From: Cryptomeria japonica
Taxonomy: Eukaryota > Streptophyta > Pinopsida > Cupressales > Cupressaceae
NCBI RefSeq assembly: GCF_030272615.1
Contig: NC_081409.1
Span: forward strand, 204,580,864-204,644,863
DNA length: 64,000 bases
Direction: 5' to 3'
Part shown: positions 1-10,725 of the stretch, in pieces
Numbering within the stretch: the first letter of the stretch is position 1
How the letters are laid out: each line of letters starts with the position of its first letter
Made by a program: the position numbers and the translations under genes
The notes under the pieces: generated by a model
Database searches by the model: none
What the model was told of the DNA's origin: nothing
The model's input: only the letters and a program-made list of their open reading frames with translations

Positions 1-1690
1 AAGTAAATTTGTAAATATAGAAAGGTATGATGGTGGAATAGTGAGATTTGGAGATGACAAAGCCTATGTGATTCATGGTAGATGTTCTATATCTTTCAAT
101 TGTAAGCATAATATTGATGATGTCTTGGATTTTCAAGGTTTGAAGCATAATATTTTGAGTGTTGGATAGATGGTTGACAAAGGATATGATTTGAAATTCA
201 AGAGTGGTAAATTTAAGATCCTAAATGCCTTTGGTATAGAGATTGCATTAGGTACTAAACATAAAGGTAATATCTTTCACTTGAATACTAGCGAGAAAAG
301 TTGATTGATTGCTCAGATTGATGAAAGTTGGATATGACATAGAAGAATGTGTCATGTTAATTTTGACTACATGGTAAAGATAAGTTCTACTCTAGCTGTT
401 AGAGATATGCCTAAGATTGTGAAGCCTGCTAATCCGGTATGTAAGGAATGTTAGATGGGAAAGCAAACAAAAATTTCATTTAAGAGTAAGTTGTATTCAT
501 CTACTAGATTGTTAGATCTGGTTTATATTGACTTATGTCATCCTACTAGAGTGAGAAGTATGCAGGGAGAGAGATATTTCATGTTGTTGATTGATTATTA
601 TTCAAGGATGATGTGGGTTACCTTATAAAGAGAGAAATCAAAAGTGTTGGAGAAGTTCAAGTTATTCAAAGCTAGAGTGGAAACTGAGACTGGATTGAAA
701 TTGAAATGTTTAAGATCTAACAGGGGAGGAGAATGTACATTAGGAGAGTTGGATACATTCTGTGAGAGGAATGGAATTAGAAGACAATTATTTGCTCCTA
801 GAACCCCTCAACAAAATGGAGTTGTTGAAAGGAAGAACAAAACTATCTTAGATGTTTCAAGGACTATGATGATTGAAGGAAATGTTGCATAGATCTTTTG
901 GAGAGAAGCTATTAGCACTGCTATTTATACATTCAACTGGGTGCATATTAATGGTGATTCTAGTAAGACTTCTTATGAGCTATGGTTTGGTCATGTTCCT
1001 ATAGTTAGATATTTCAGGATTTTTGGAAGTAAATGTTATATCAAGAGAAATGAGGATATATGAAAGTTTGATGCAAGATCTGATGAAGGAATCTTCTTGG
1101 GATATTCTAGTAAGAGCAAGGCCTACCGATGCTATAATAAGAGACTGAAGAAGATAGTTGAGAGTGCAAATGTGAAGGTAGATGAATGTCTTGGAAAGCA
1201 AATCAGAGCATGCAGTTATGATTTTGATGATGAATATATTCCTAAGCTTGTGTAGACTGATATCTTGAAGCAAAATGATCTAGTGGAGACAAATAATCCG
1301 GATATTTCTACTACCGACGAAGAAGTGTAAGAGCCTAAAAATCAGAACAATCAGAAGACTCTAAGGCATGTAAGATTGAATTATTTAGAAAATCAAATTA
1401 TTGGTGATAAAAATAAAGGTGTGATGACTAGGAGAAGGATTGTTGTTGAAGAGATATGCTTGATTTCAAAGATTGAACCTAAAGATGTTGCAAAAGTATG
1501 TAAGGATGAAAATTGGATAAAAGCAATGGAAGAAGAAGAGCTAAATAAGATTGAAAAGATTAACACTTGGGAGCTTGTTCGAAGACCGAAAGACAAGAAT
1601 GTAATTGGTACTAAATGGGTATTCTAGAATAAACTAAATGAAGTCGGTAAAGTCGTCAAAAACAAAGCAAGATTGGTATGCAAAGGGTGT
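1..1690 (+). pseudogene. pol: C0 copia pol, 5' part: pre-integrase, integrase, start of RT
   Basis: The translation runs from the end of the protease/GAG-pre-integrase region (LKHNILSVG near 145-170; an HRRMCHVN and CKEC zinc-binding HHCC remnant near 340-455) through the integrase core (YIDLCHPTR near 525-550; PQQNGVVERKN near 805-840) to the RT N-terminus (ENWIKAMEEEE and TKWVF, 1510-1627). Stops interrupt it near 168, 302, 453, 627, 890, 1062, 1252, 1328 and 1625. The second catalytic Asp of the integrase DDE triad is replaced: the usual SDNGGE reads SNRGGE at about 715-733. Copia Pol copies RNA to cDNA and inserts it; this copy cannot. C1 interrupts it at 1690. Confidence 0.9.
1679..1690 (+). 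repeat. 12-bp target duplication flanking C1 (left copy)
   Basis: TGCAAAGGGTGT occurs here and again at 38056-38067. In the uninterrupted RT frame only one copy is expected. The 12-bp length is unusual, because LTR-retrotransposon integrases normally duplicate 4-6 bp. Confidence 0.75.
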
Positions 1691-2002
1691 TGTTAGATAT
1701 AAGGTATTAATTTAATTAATTAATTAAATCTTATTGATTTAATAATTAAGTCACCTTTTCTCTATTTCACTTAAGCTAAACTTAGGAAGCTAAACTTAAG
1801 AATATTAATAATTAATTATTATTAATTATTAATTGCTTTTAGGGTTTTCCCTTTTTAGGTTTGATCTCCTTTTATAGGGATTGATCCCTTTTGTAATTCA
1901 TTATTTGATTATCATTATTGCATTATTTTTCTCTAGGTTTTCAAAGCAATATTTGTGTTTTGTGAATCTTCCATTGTTGTGACAAGTTATTTGCATACAA
2001 GT
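1691..2002 (+). repeat. C1 5' LTR, first part
   Basis: It begins TGTTAGATATAAGG and matches 37702-38017 with scattered differences. It is AT-rich with TTAATTAAT runs and a weak TATA-like TTTTATAGG near 1869. The last five bases (CAAGT, 1998-2002) are one copy of the TSD created by G1; the other copy is CATGT at 15031-15035. Confidence 0.9.
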
Positions 2003-3185
2003 TGTAGTGTCATAAAATTGTTACCCTTTCAATTTGCGACCACATTAGGGTCCTCATGCAAGCGAACCAAATCCCCAAGCCTGATCAGAGACCGAAGATC
2101 TGCTTAGCCCTTGAAAACTGCATCTTTCCTTGCCTCTGACACTGCTTAAATTTCTTCTTGTCCTGAAAAAAGGACACGACAAGGGCATGGCGCCCCTGTC
2201 CCTGCCTTATTTTGGGGCACGACCCTTCAAACTTTGCATTGGAGATTGCACATTGAGCGGGCAAACTCCCTCAGAGTCGTCCTGTGATGAAAAATCATAT
2301 CAATAATCCTAATTGATGAGTATATAAGTTGCATTCACTTTCTCATTTTCATAAGTTGAGATAAGTGAGAATTTCATGAGATCACACATTCAAGAAATCA
2401 AACATTCAAGCATCCCTTTCAAGCATTGAGCATCTCAAGTCTCCCTTCAAGGCTAGGTGTTGCATTCAAGTCAAAGATTCAATTATTGAAGAGGAGATCC
2501 ATTTCAACATTCTATTTCATACAAGCAATTCTATCCAAATTTCTATCACAACCTCCCTTGAGGTGATTTACATTTGAGTTTTTCATTTACATTTATTTGC
2601 AAGTACTTTCTTTCATCATTTGGTTAATTCCAAAACTGGGGTTTGACCTGAAGGCAAACCCCCAAAATCCCAACCCCTTTTCCTGTCTTTTATGTGTAGG
2701 TTGCAGGTGCACAACTATATTTACATATTTGGACTCCATTTGTAGAGGCAGAAAAACCCTTTTTGTTTCACAAATTTTTTGGAGGACCATGTACACTTTC
2801 GCCACGGTCCGAGCAACTTTTCCTCAAATTCGCAGGACAGCTTTGTCTTGACATATTATTGCTAGATCTAGGTGTAAAACTTCATCCCACACTTCTATTT
2901 TGATTTATAATTAGATATTTTTCACTTTTTCGCTTATTCATAATATGCAATTCAAACAATTCTTTCATTTCCAAGAAGAGGGGGTTAACTTATCATTCTC
3001 ATATCACTTCACTCAGAATTCAATCTCCTTCCTCAGAGGTTGAATCTATTGAATTTTTCCCCCTCTTCCAATGTAATGCTTGAAAAGTGTTTGAAGGGAA
3101 ATCCGTAGTGAAACTTTCATCTCTCTTCGAAGGGAAGAAATTTTTCCTCTATATCTCTCATTGACACACTATCCCCACCATTACA
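2003..3185 (+). repeat. G1 5' LTR
   Basis: This is a 1,183-bp LTR matching 13836-15030. Recognisable blocks are the CTCATGCAAGCGAACCAAAT block near 2055, the TATA region at 2321, repeated CATTCAAG motifs at 2385-2470 and the CACTATCCCCACCATTACA end. Confidence 0.92.
2321..2328 (+). promoter_or_regulatory. TATA box of G1 LTR promoter
   Basis: TATATAAG lies in the middle of the LTR, as expected for a U3 promoter. The 3' LTR keeps the same motif at 14148-14155. Confidence 0.6.
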
Positions 3186-3204
3186 TTTTGGTGAACCCGA
3201 TGTC
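3186..3204 (+). other. G1 primer-binding site
   Basis: TTTTGGTGAACCCGATGTC directly follows the 5' LTR. The core TTTGGTGAACCC is shared with the PBS of G2 at 18617, so both gypsy elements probably use the same tRNA primer. I cannot name the tRNA with confidence. Confidence 0.65.
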
Positions 3205-4427
3205 TTGCATGCTTTCCTTTGAAAAAAATTGCATTTACAAGTTTCATTTTTCTACAAACTTAGTGGTTAATTCATTAAAACACTAGTTTTTAAATTTGGA
3301 ATTGAACTTGTGATTTGTAAAAATTGCTTGCTGTTATCTTAGATCTGAAAATTACTTTGTTTGTCAAATTCAATTTCCTCATTGTCTTGTTTAATTTGCA
3401 AATCAAATTTGCAAAATTAAGTGGTTAATTGTCAAAACCCTAATTTTCAAGAATCATCTTGAACTTGTGCAAAAATTGAATTTCCATTTAATTTTCAGAT
3501 TTGTGACTGTTTTCAGACTCATCTTCATTCCTACAATTCAAATTTTCAATTTCCCTCCTTTTTCCAAAATTCAAATTTCAAAAATTAAGTGGTCAGGCCA
3601 TAAAACCCTAGTTTTCAAATTTAATTGGATTTTGAGCAAATTTCAATCAATTTCATTCAAATTCATATTTCTAAACATTTTCCAAGGTGTCCCTATCCAT
3701 TAGGTTTGACCTTTTTCAAATTTGCAATTCAATTCCTCTTTTTCTTCAAAACCCTAATAGGGTCCTATTTTCACATTTGAACCTTAATTTCGCCTATCTA
3801 GAAATCATAAAATTTGCCAATTTTTGGGGGTTAGCTTTAAAATCATCGTAATATTCATCCTTGAATTTTTTTTTAAAGTTGGTGGGACCGTGTGCACTTT
3901 TGCCACGGTCCTCGACTTTTTTCCCGAAATTTCGAGAGATTGTTATGACTTTATTTTAATAACCTAAATCCAAAAGATTGGTTAATTTTGTTGATTTTTG
4001 ATCCCTCTAGAATAAAAATACCTCCAAAATTCAACATTTTAAATTTTAAGAAAATTTTTAAAATTAAGAGGTTAATTATAATCTGCCCCGATTTTAAAAA
4101 TTCAGTTTTTGTTATTTTTAAAATTAAGTGGCATCCCCTTGGCCCTAATTTTAAAATTCTAATTTTCTTTGCTTTATTATAAAATTATTTTTTGTGGAAA
4201 TTGTGTCCTTTTATTCCTCCAACAAAGTTCAAATTGTTTAATCATTATTTTCTTAAATTTTGCATTACTCAATTTTGTAATCTTTGTTCCTATAATTTAA
4301 AATTCAAAATTCCAAATTTAAATTTTCCTTCTAGTGAATGAGTTTTACCACCATTAGTCCTACCTATACTATCCCTATTAGATGAAGCATTAGAATTAAG
4401 GCATCCCAAGGTTTAATTACCGAGGAG
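3186..4427 (+). repeat. G1 leader with degenerate internal repeats, non-coding
   Basis: This is AT-rich untranslated leader with no plausible gene. A degenerate unit (TTAAGTGGTTAATT, then AAAACCCTAATTTTCAA) recurs near 3259, 3418, 3586, 4064 and 4118. At 3882-3915 a GGGACCGTGTGCACTTTTGCC stretch resembles the LTR segment at 2776-2806, suggesting a piece of LTR was duplicated into the leader. Confidence 0.6.
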
Positions 4428-6300
4428 ATGGAGCCTAATTTGGGTGACTTCTTTAATGAGGATAATGTTAATTCTTCCCATCCTAGTCATGTCCCTATCT
4501 ATCCAATTGATGAATCCCATGATGAAATAGAAGCTTTAACTAGAGTCTACATAGATCAACTTTTGAAATTGGACAATCAATTTGATAACTTTCAACAATG
4601 GATGTCCTAAGAGTACCCTAATAGTGAAGCTCTTCCTTTTATTGAAGGTGTTAAACACATGATTCAAAGTGATAAGAATGGGATTGATATATTGTGTGGC
4701 ATTACTCATATTGTTGATTTCAATGTCATGCCTATAAAGAGTTTTGTTGAAACCCTAGGTTATTCACTCCTACACAAATCAATTCTTCTATTCCTTTGAA
4801 TACTCCTATGACTAGTGCTCCTACTTTTACCTCAAACATCATGGCTACTTCAACTCAAAATTTCATTCCTACAACAATTAGTCATGGGGTCAATCCCTCT
4901 TCTTCATTTAATCCTCCATATTTACCTATGTCTTCAATAAGCACTCCTATTATCCCTCAACCAATCACTGTGACACAAGGGGGCAATTCATTCATTAATT
5001 TTATTCCTCCTTTAAGTGTCCCTCTTCCTACTCAATCATCACCTATGCCTACTTATCATAATGTCCCACCACCTTATTCAATGCCTTCTTTCAATAATAT
5101 CACATCACCTTCTCAATTAACCATGTCTAACATCAATTCTTCTACCAAAGTGACCATTAACAATCTTGCTCAAACCATGTCTTCCTTACAACAACAAATT
5201 GTTTCCATGAGTCAATCCAAGTTTAGTGTGCCCACATTTGATGTTGCAAGTCCACTTTCTCTTGATATTGTTAAAGTCATGCCACCTAAACATGTTGAGA
5301 TACCTCAATTAGAACTTTATAATGGAAAAGGTGATCCTCTTACACATGTCAAAACATTTCATTGTGTACTGATTTTGCTTATGATCAAAGATTGCTTGCA
5401 AAACTATTTACAAGAATAGTAAGCTATAAGGCTTTACAATGGTATTTCTCTTTGCCTTCTTATTCTATCACTTATTTTCAACAACTAGCAAATGTTTTCA
5501 TCCAACTATTTCAAAATAACATTGGTCCTAAAATCACTTTGACTGATTTACTGCATTGTAAACAAGGTGTTAAAGAAAAATTGATTGATTTCATTGGTAG
5601 ATATAAGCATTTGTGTGCTCAAATTTCTTTTCCTGTACCTGATAATGATATTCAAATAATTTTCATTTCTAATTTGCAAAAATATATTAGGGAAAATATT
5701 CTTTTGTCTAAGTTTACTTCCTTTCTGTAGTTGTGTGCAACACTCCACAATTATCAACTAGCTATGAGTCAAATGGAGCATTCCACTACTATGGATCCAA
5801 GTGATAAAGGGGAGAGTGTTCAACAACCATTTGCGCAGTTCAAACCAACAAAAGGCTTCATCAAGTTCAATGATACCATCAACAACAACAATGTGAATGC
5901 TACAACAGGTGTGCCTCCTATTTCTAGATTTTTCAAAAGAGAAAGACAATTTACTCCTTTGAATGAATCTTTACATAGTATTATGTCTCAGTTGTTGCAA
6001 AGAAATGTTATAAAACTTCCTCCTATAAGACCAATTGATCCTTCTAAGGTAGCATCCCCTTATTTTGATAAGAATTCCTTTTGTCAATTTCATCACTAGC
6101 CTAGTCATGATACTGAGAAATATTTTGCATTGAAAAGTAAGATTCAAGATTTGATTGATAGTAATACTATAAATGTGGCAAGTGTGAATGATAAGGTAAA
6201 TAAATTAGTAGCTCCTCCTAATCAAAATCTTAAGATTTTTACTGATCCTTTGCCTTCACATACCTCTAATGTGATTGAAAGTGAACATACTTCTTTCTCT
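4428..6300 (+). pseudogene. gag: G1 Ty3/gypsy gag
   Basis: The ATG at 4428 opens an acidic N-terminus, then a Ser/Thr/Pro/Asn-rich stretch (4796-5230), then a retrotransposon Gag core (ELYNGKGDPLTHVKTFH near 5310-5360; ALQWYFSLP near 5432; LANVFIQLF; DLLHCKQGVKEKLIDFIGRY near 5547-5610). A CQFHH...SHDTEKYFALK segment (6080-6140) replaces the usual CCHC knuckle and matches the CEFHQGEGHKIGNC form in G2. Gag would package element RNA into particles. It is broken by stops (4608, 5728, 6097) and by frame changes near 4620-4790 and 5360. Confidence 0.85.
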
Positions 6301-6339
6301 TCTAAGGAATTCACTTCTATGGCTCTGAACCTATTCAAG

Positions 6340-7725
6340 AAATACCTAAGGATCCTTGTATTACATTTGACCCCAGTGAGACCATTAAAGCACCAGATGG
6401 CCCTTTATACATAGTTACAAAGGTTAAGGACGTACCTTGTTGCGGTGCCCTTATTGATCCCTCATGCATGGTTAATGTCATCACATAGGAGTATCTTTTC
6501 ACTTTACAATTGCATAAACCAATTTATGATGAAACTAATGTGGTTGTGAAGTTGTTTGATATATTATCTTTTTCTACCATTGGTTCTATCACCCTTCCTA
6601 TTGAAGTTCACACTAAATCTATTGATGTCAACTTTGTTATCATTCCCTCTTCTGAGCAATTTTGTGTGAAGTTGAGCTACCCTTGGCTATCTTCCATGAA
6701 GGCTATTTCTTCTCCAGTCCATAAGTGTTTGAAATTTCCTCACAATGGCCAAGTCATAACTATAAACCATATCTTATTTCAACCATCCGAAAGAAGCCCT
6801 GACATTCCTATTAATTTCTTTTGGCCTAAGAAATTTCAATCTCTTCCATAAAGGAGTGATGCTCTTTTTCAATTATCAAAAATGGAAGAAAGATATGATA
6901 TTATCCTTAAGTCAACCTAGATCCCCAACACTTGATATTCCTATCATTCTTGAAGATGAATTTCTTCCCCTCATGGATAGAACTAATCCTCCTCCAAAGG
7001 AAGATCCTCAACCTATTCCTATGCATGTGTATATGCCTTCTCCTAACAAACAAAACAATATTCCTCCTAAGGTTAGATTTGTACCTTCTCCTCATGATGG
7101 ACCCGATCTCCTTCCTACATCTAATATTCCTCCTTTATATGGTGCAATTCCACCTCCTTTCTCTTATAGAGAGAAGAGGCATGCTTCTTCTCTCTTCCAA
7201 CCTAAACCTTAAGCTATCAAAGAGGAGAATATTCCTCCTTCAACAAATGTTTCTGCTTCTTCTCAGCCTTCCGCTAAGACTCGACGAAATTGTTGTGCAA
7301 GAGACTGCCGATAAAGATGTCGTGCTTGAGCTCATGAAGTTGTTCCTCAAAACATTCAATCTCCTAAAACTCCAGCAGTTGACATGATTCCCTTTTCTCC
7401 TAAGCAAGATGCTGAACCTAAATCTCCTAAACATAAGATGCAAAAAACATTTGATGGTTTTACTTTTATTCATGTGCAAGCTCCTCTATCTATAAATTTT
7501 GATGTTATTCATGATGGCAATACAACTCCTAATGCTTCTAAAAGTGACTATGAATATGTTGACGTTGACAAGCATTTATTAGCTGAATTTTCAAAAGCCC
7601 TAATTCTAGCTCCTATAAATGAACAAAATAACTTACAACATGAGCATAGTCCTTCTTTGGATCTTGTGATAGCTCCATATGTTGTGCTTGATGTTGCTCC
7701 TCTGGCATGTTACCCTCCTTCCTGA
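6340..7725 (+). pseudogene. G1 decayed aspartic protease and proline-rich tail
   Basis: The protease-like part spans about 6370-6851. It has a strand-turn motif ALIDPSCMVNVI where an active site would read DTGA/DSGA, so the catalytic signature is lost, followed by the conserved IPSSEQFCVKLSYPWLSSMKAI and KCLKFPHNG segments, which align with LERPWIHAMQAVPS and KFPHNG of the G2 protease. The region 6856-7725 is rich in Pro/Ser (IPPKVRFVPSP type) with frame changes around 7212-7384, and ends at a stop near 7725. It would have matured Gag. No RT follows. Confidence 0.75.
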
Positions 7726-8343
7726 AATAGTGATCAGTAAGATCGAGAGGTGGATGTCACGCTAGATTAGCAACATTAGCATCGTAAATCTTTTCTCTCT
7801 CCTTTCTTTCTCTTTTGTGACTACTCTTCTATGTGTATCACTATTCTTCTATTTTACCCTTAATGTCTACTTGAGGATGATGGAAAGCATTGAGATCTCT
7901 TTTGGTCTCTTTCATGTTGACTCAAAAGACACTTTCTATTCCCTTTCTTCCAAGGTAGTTTCCTTTCTTTGGGGAATGATGATTATTATACACACATATA
8001 CATATATGATATACATGAGTTATCATACAACATACTCACTTCGAGGAAAGCGAAACTACCTCATTTTTTGTGTTTCGTGTTCATTATCCTTGGGTTGATT
8101 CCTCGACTGGGGGATAAATCCTTGTGATAACATGCTCCCTCTCTTTTCTCTCTCATGGGTGTATCCTACCTTAAATAAATCTCTCCCAATTAGGCGTGTG
8201 CGATCGCTTTAACATGGGGGCATACACTCCGCTCATATTTTCCTCCTTGATACTTAAAGTTACTTAGTGAATTGAGCTTTTCTTTGTAATTTTTTGTATC
8301 CTTTCTTTTCATGATTCATAAGTGAGGGGAACTTTGCTACTTG
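7726..8343 (+). other. G1 3' untranslated region left of C2
   Basis: No coding similarity is visible. A purine run CGACTGGGGGATAAA sits at about 8105-8119 and GATCGCTTTAACATGGGGGCAT at about 8202-8223. The region continues after C2 at 13651-13820. Confidence 0.5.
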
Positions 8344-9524
8344 TTTTGGCAATTTGGAGGAATTGATTATGTGTTGCATTGATGTTTTTCCATTGATGGA
8401 AACACCGACTGTTTTGGTTGTTTATCAGTTTCCAGTTGGTTCTAATAGAATGGTTGAATTATGATATTGATCCGGTATGCTCCGATATGGTTTGGTACGT
8501 GGAATTATTTTGGATTGGTTATTCATGTGTTTTGATGCATATCACATTTACTTGGTCTAGGATTTGATGACTCAGATACTATCATTTGTTCTAGTAAGCC
8601 TTTTGGTTACCGGTAAGGGTTTTACCAGTAGAGCTTCATTGAAGATCTTTTGATATTATACATATGTGGTGTTGGTACAACTTCTAGAAGGTTATCAGGA
8701 TGCTAATGGTTGTCATGTTTGTGTTCCAGTTGTTTATGGTGTTTCATTTGGCTTATGGCGACCTAGTATAGGTCTGGTGGTTATTCTGCTAGGTTACGAA
8801 CCATTTTATGTAATGTGTGGGTTGATGCTCCCGATGCGTTACTGGTTGGATTCATTGATTGGATTATGTTGTTTTGGTCTTAGGATGACTTGGTTGATCA
8901 TTAGATTGTGGATTTGTATTATGAATTTATTGTATTATCTTTAGGTGGCCGACCTAATTGTTTAGGTCCCGGGTTGGTATAAATATGATGTAATATCTCT
9001 TTGTAGATCATGGGATTATGTATGGTATGAGTTATGGGATTATCTATATGCGAACAATGTTGTAATCATATGTAGAGGTTTTGGTTGATCATAGGTGATC
9101 GAATTGGGTTTCTGGAAGAAGTTTAAGGCCTCTAATATTGAGCTTAACTAAAACTATACTCAGGCATGAGAGATGCTATACTTATACTTCAATCTTCATT
9201 CTGGATTGTTGTCTAATGTTTTTTGTAGTCAGTGAGACTCCTTTTGTGATGAGAAATGTGCTCTAGGTTGTTGGCCTTCCTGCATGTGCATGCCCCTTAT
9301 TGTATTATTTATTCATCTGATCAATGGATAGATATTGTGGGTCTCCAATCCCACCGTGGTTTTTCCTCTTTGAGGTTTTCCACGTATAAATTTATGGTGT
9401 TATGGTGTTCATCTTTGTGGTTGCATTGTTGCTTATTGTTATATACTTTTATATTTACCGGTTGCTGAGTTGTTATATTAATAAGGTTAAATTTCTCCAT
9501 TCCAGTAGAACATGGATCCTAATA
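8344..9524 (+). repeat. C2 5' LTR
   Basis: It matches 12443-13645 over its length and lacks the AATTCACCCCC...CTCTCAGTGTT stretch present near 13605-13632 in the 3' copy. TATAAATA at 8978-8985 (3' copy 13068-13075) is a credible TATA box. The hairpin module is at 9337-9386. Confidence 0.9.
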
Positions 9525-9525
9525 A

Positions 9526-9540
9526 TTGGTATTAGAGCTT
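9526..9540 (+). other. C2 primer-binding site
   Basis: TTGGTATTAGAGCTT is one or two changes from TGGTATCAGAGC, the initiator-Met tRNA complement used by plant copia elements. Confidence 0.8.
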
Positions 9541-9592
9541 TGTTCCTCGGAGGAAGCCTAACAACTTGAGGAAGATCTTGTATTTGGAATCT

Positions 9593-10725
9593 ATGGAGAT
9601 AAGTTTAAGGAAGGAACTTCTAGTAGCACTTGAAGACTATGATGCTTAAAGATTGAGGAACATGAAGTTGCAAGATGAGTTGAGATCTTCAAAGCAATTC
9701 ATTTTTACTTTGCAGGATAGGTTGTCATCTGCCCAAGCCAAAAGGAAGGAACTTTTAAAAAATCAGGATGATGAGGAGAATATTATCATGAAGAATAAAA
9801 TGCAAGCCTTAACTATGAGGATGTCCAAGGATATTAAAGATTGGAAGAAGAATGAAGAAAATCTTTCTATATCTCTGAAAGATAGATCTAAGGAATGCAT
9901 GAGGTTGGCACATGGTTATGATGTGTTGAGAACTGAATTGGTGCAATCATAATACAATGAGCAAGAATTGGAAAGAATGGTAACAATCCTAAGAGATGAT
10001 TTGACTATTGCAAATGAATACAAAGATAAGTTCAAGATTAGTTCTGCTAAGCTTGATGAATTATTAAAGGATCAAAGGGACATTGGAGACACTAGAGGTC
10101 TTGAATTTGAGCATGGAGAAAGCTCTGGTACTGCAAATCAGGATAACACATCCAGTTAGAAGGTCAACCGAAATCAAAGGTCACTAGTAAGGGAACCCAA
10201 TGCACATAAATTTAATGGTAGATGCTTTGTTTGCAATAAATTTGGTCATATGGCAAGACATTGTAGAAATAGAGCAATTCAAAAAATAATGCAATTCCTA
10301 ACCAATGTTCAAATTGTAAGAAGTATGGTCATAGGACAGAAGATTGTAGAATGAATGTGAAATATCATGCATGTGGAAAGTTTAGACATATGGCTAATAA
10401 ATTTAGATCAAAGAATGGTCAAGGTTATAGTAAGGCAATTCAAATGAACAATTTCACTTGTTATGCATGCAACACAGTAGGTCATATTGCTAAATTTTGT
10501 AGAAGCAAGAACCTACCAATAGGAAGTGATAAATCTAATGAGAAGGGAAAGAAAAAGGTTGATGACATTCAGAAGGAGCATGAGAAGAAGTTGGTTATGA
10601 AGTCTGAGGCTCAATCAGCAGAATCAATTATCCCAGATGTTCATTTGGTGGAAGGATATACCCCTATTATTCAACCGACAGGGCAAAATTTTCCTACACC
10701 GACAGGAAACTCATCCGGTAACTAA
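9593..10725 (+). pseudogene. gag: C2 Gag: coiled coil plus zinc knuckles
   Basis: The ATG at 9593 lies about 50 nt past the PBS (MEISLRKELLVALEDYDA). Heptad-like Lys/Glu/Leu-rich coiled coil runs to about 10110, then RGLEFEHGESS, then zinc knuckles: CFVCNKFGHMARHC (10228-10265), a second one broken by frameshift near 10310-10345, a decayed third near 10365, and CYACNTVGHIAKFC (10459-10500). It ends in a basic KSNEKGKKKVDD segment and a stop at 10723. I see no capsid-like domain before the knuckles. Stops fall near 9650, 9950 and 10159, with frameshifts around 10270-10350. It aligns throughout with the C4 Gag (KRKEL, RGL..E.GESS, VR.PNA.KFNGR). Confidence 0.8.

Noticed and set aside
8666-9468. 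Hydrophobic ORFs in the C2 LTR (repeated at 12755-13558)
   Set aside because: They recur in both LTRs and differ by stops. LTRs are non-coding here.
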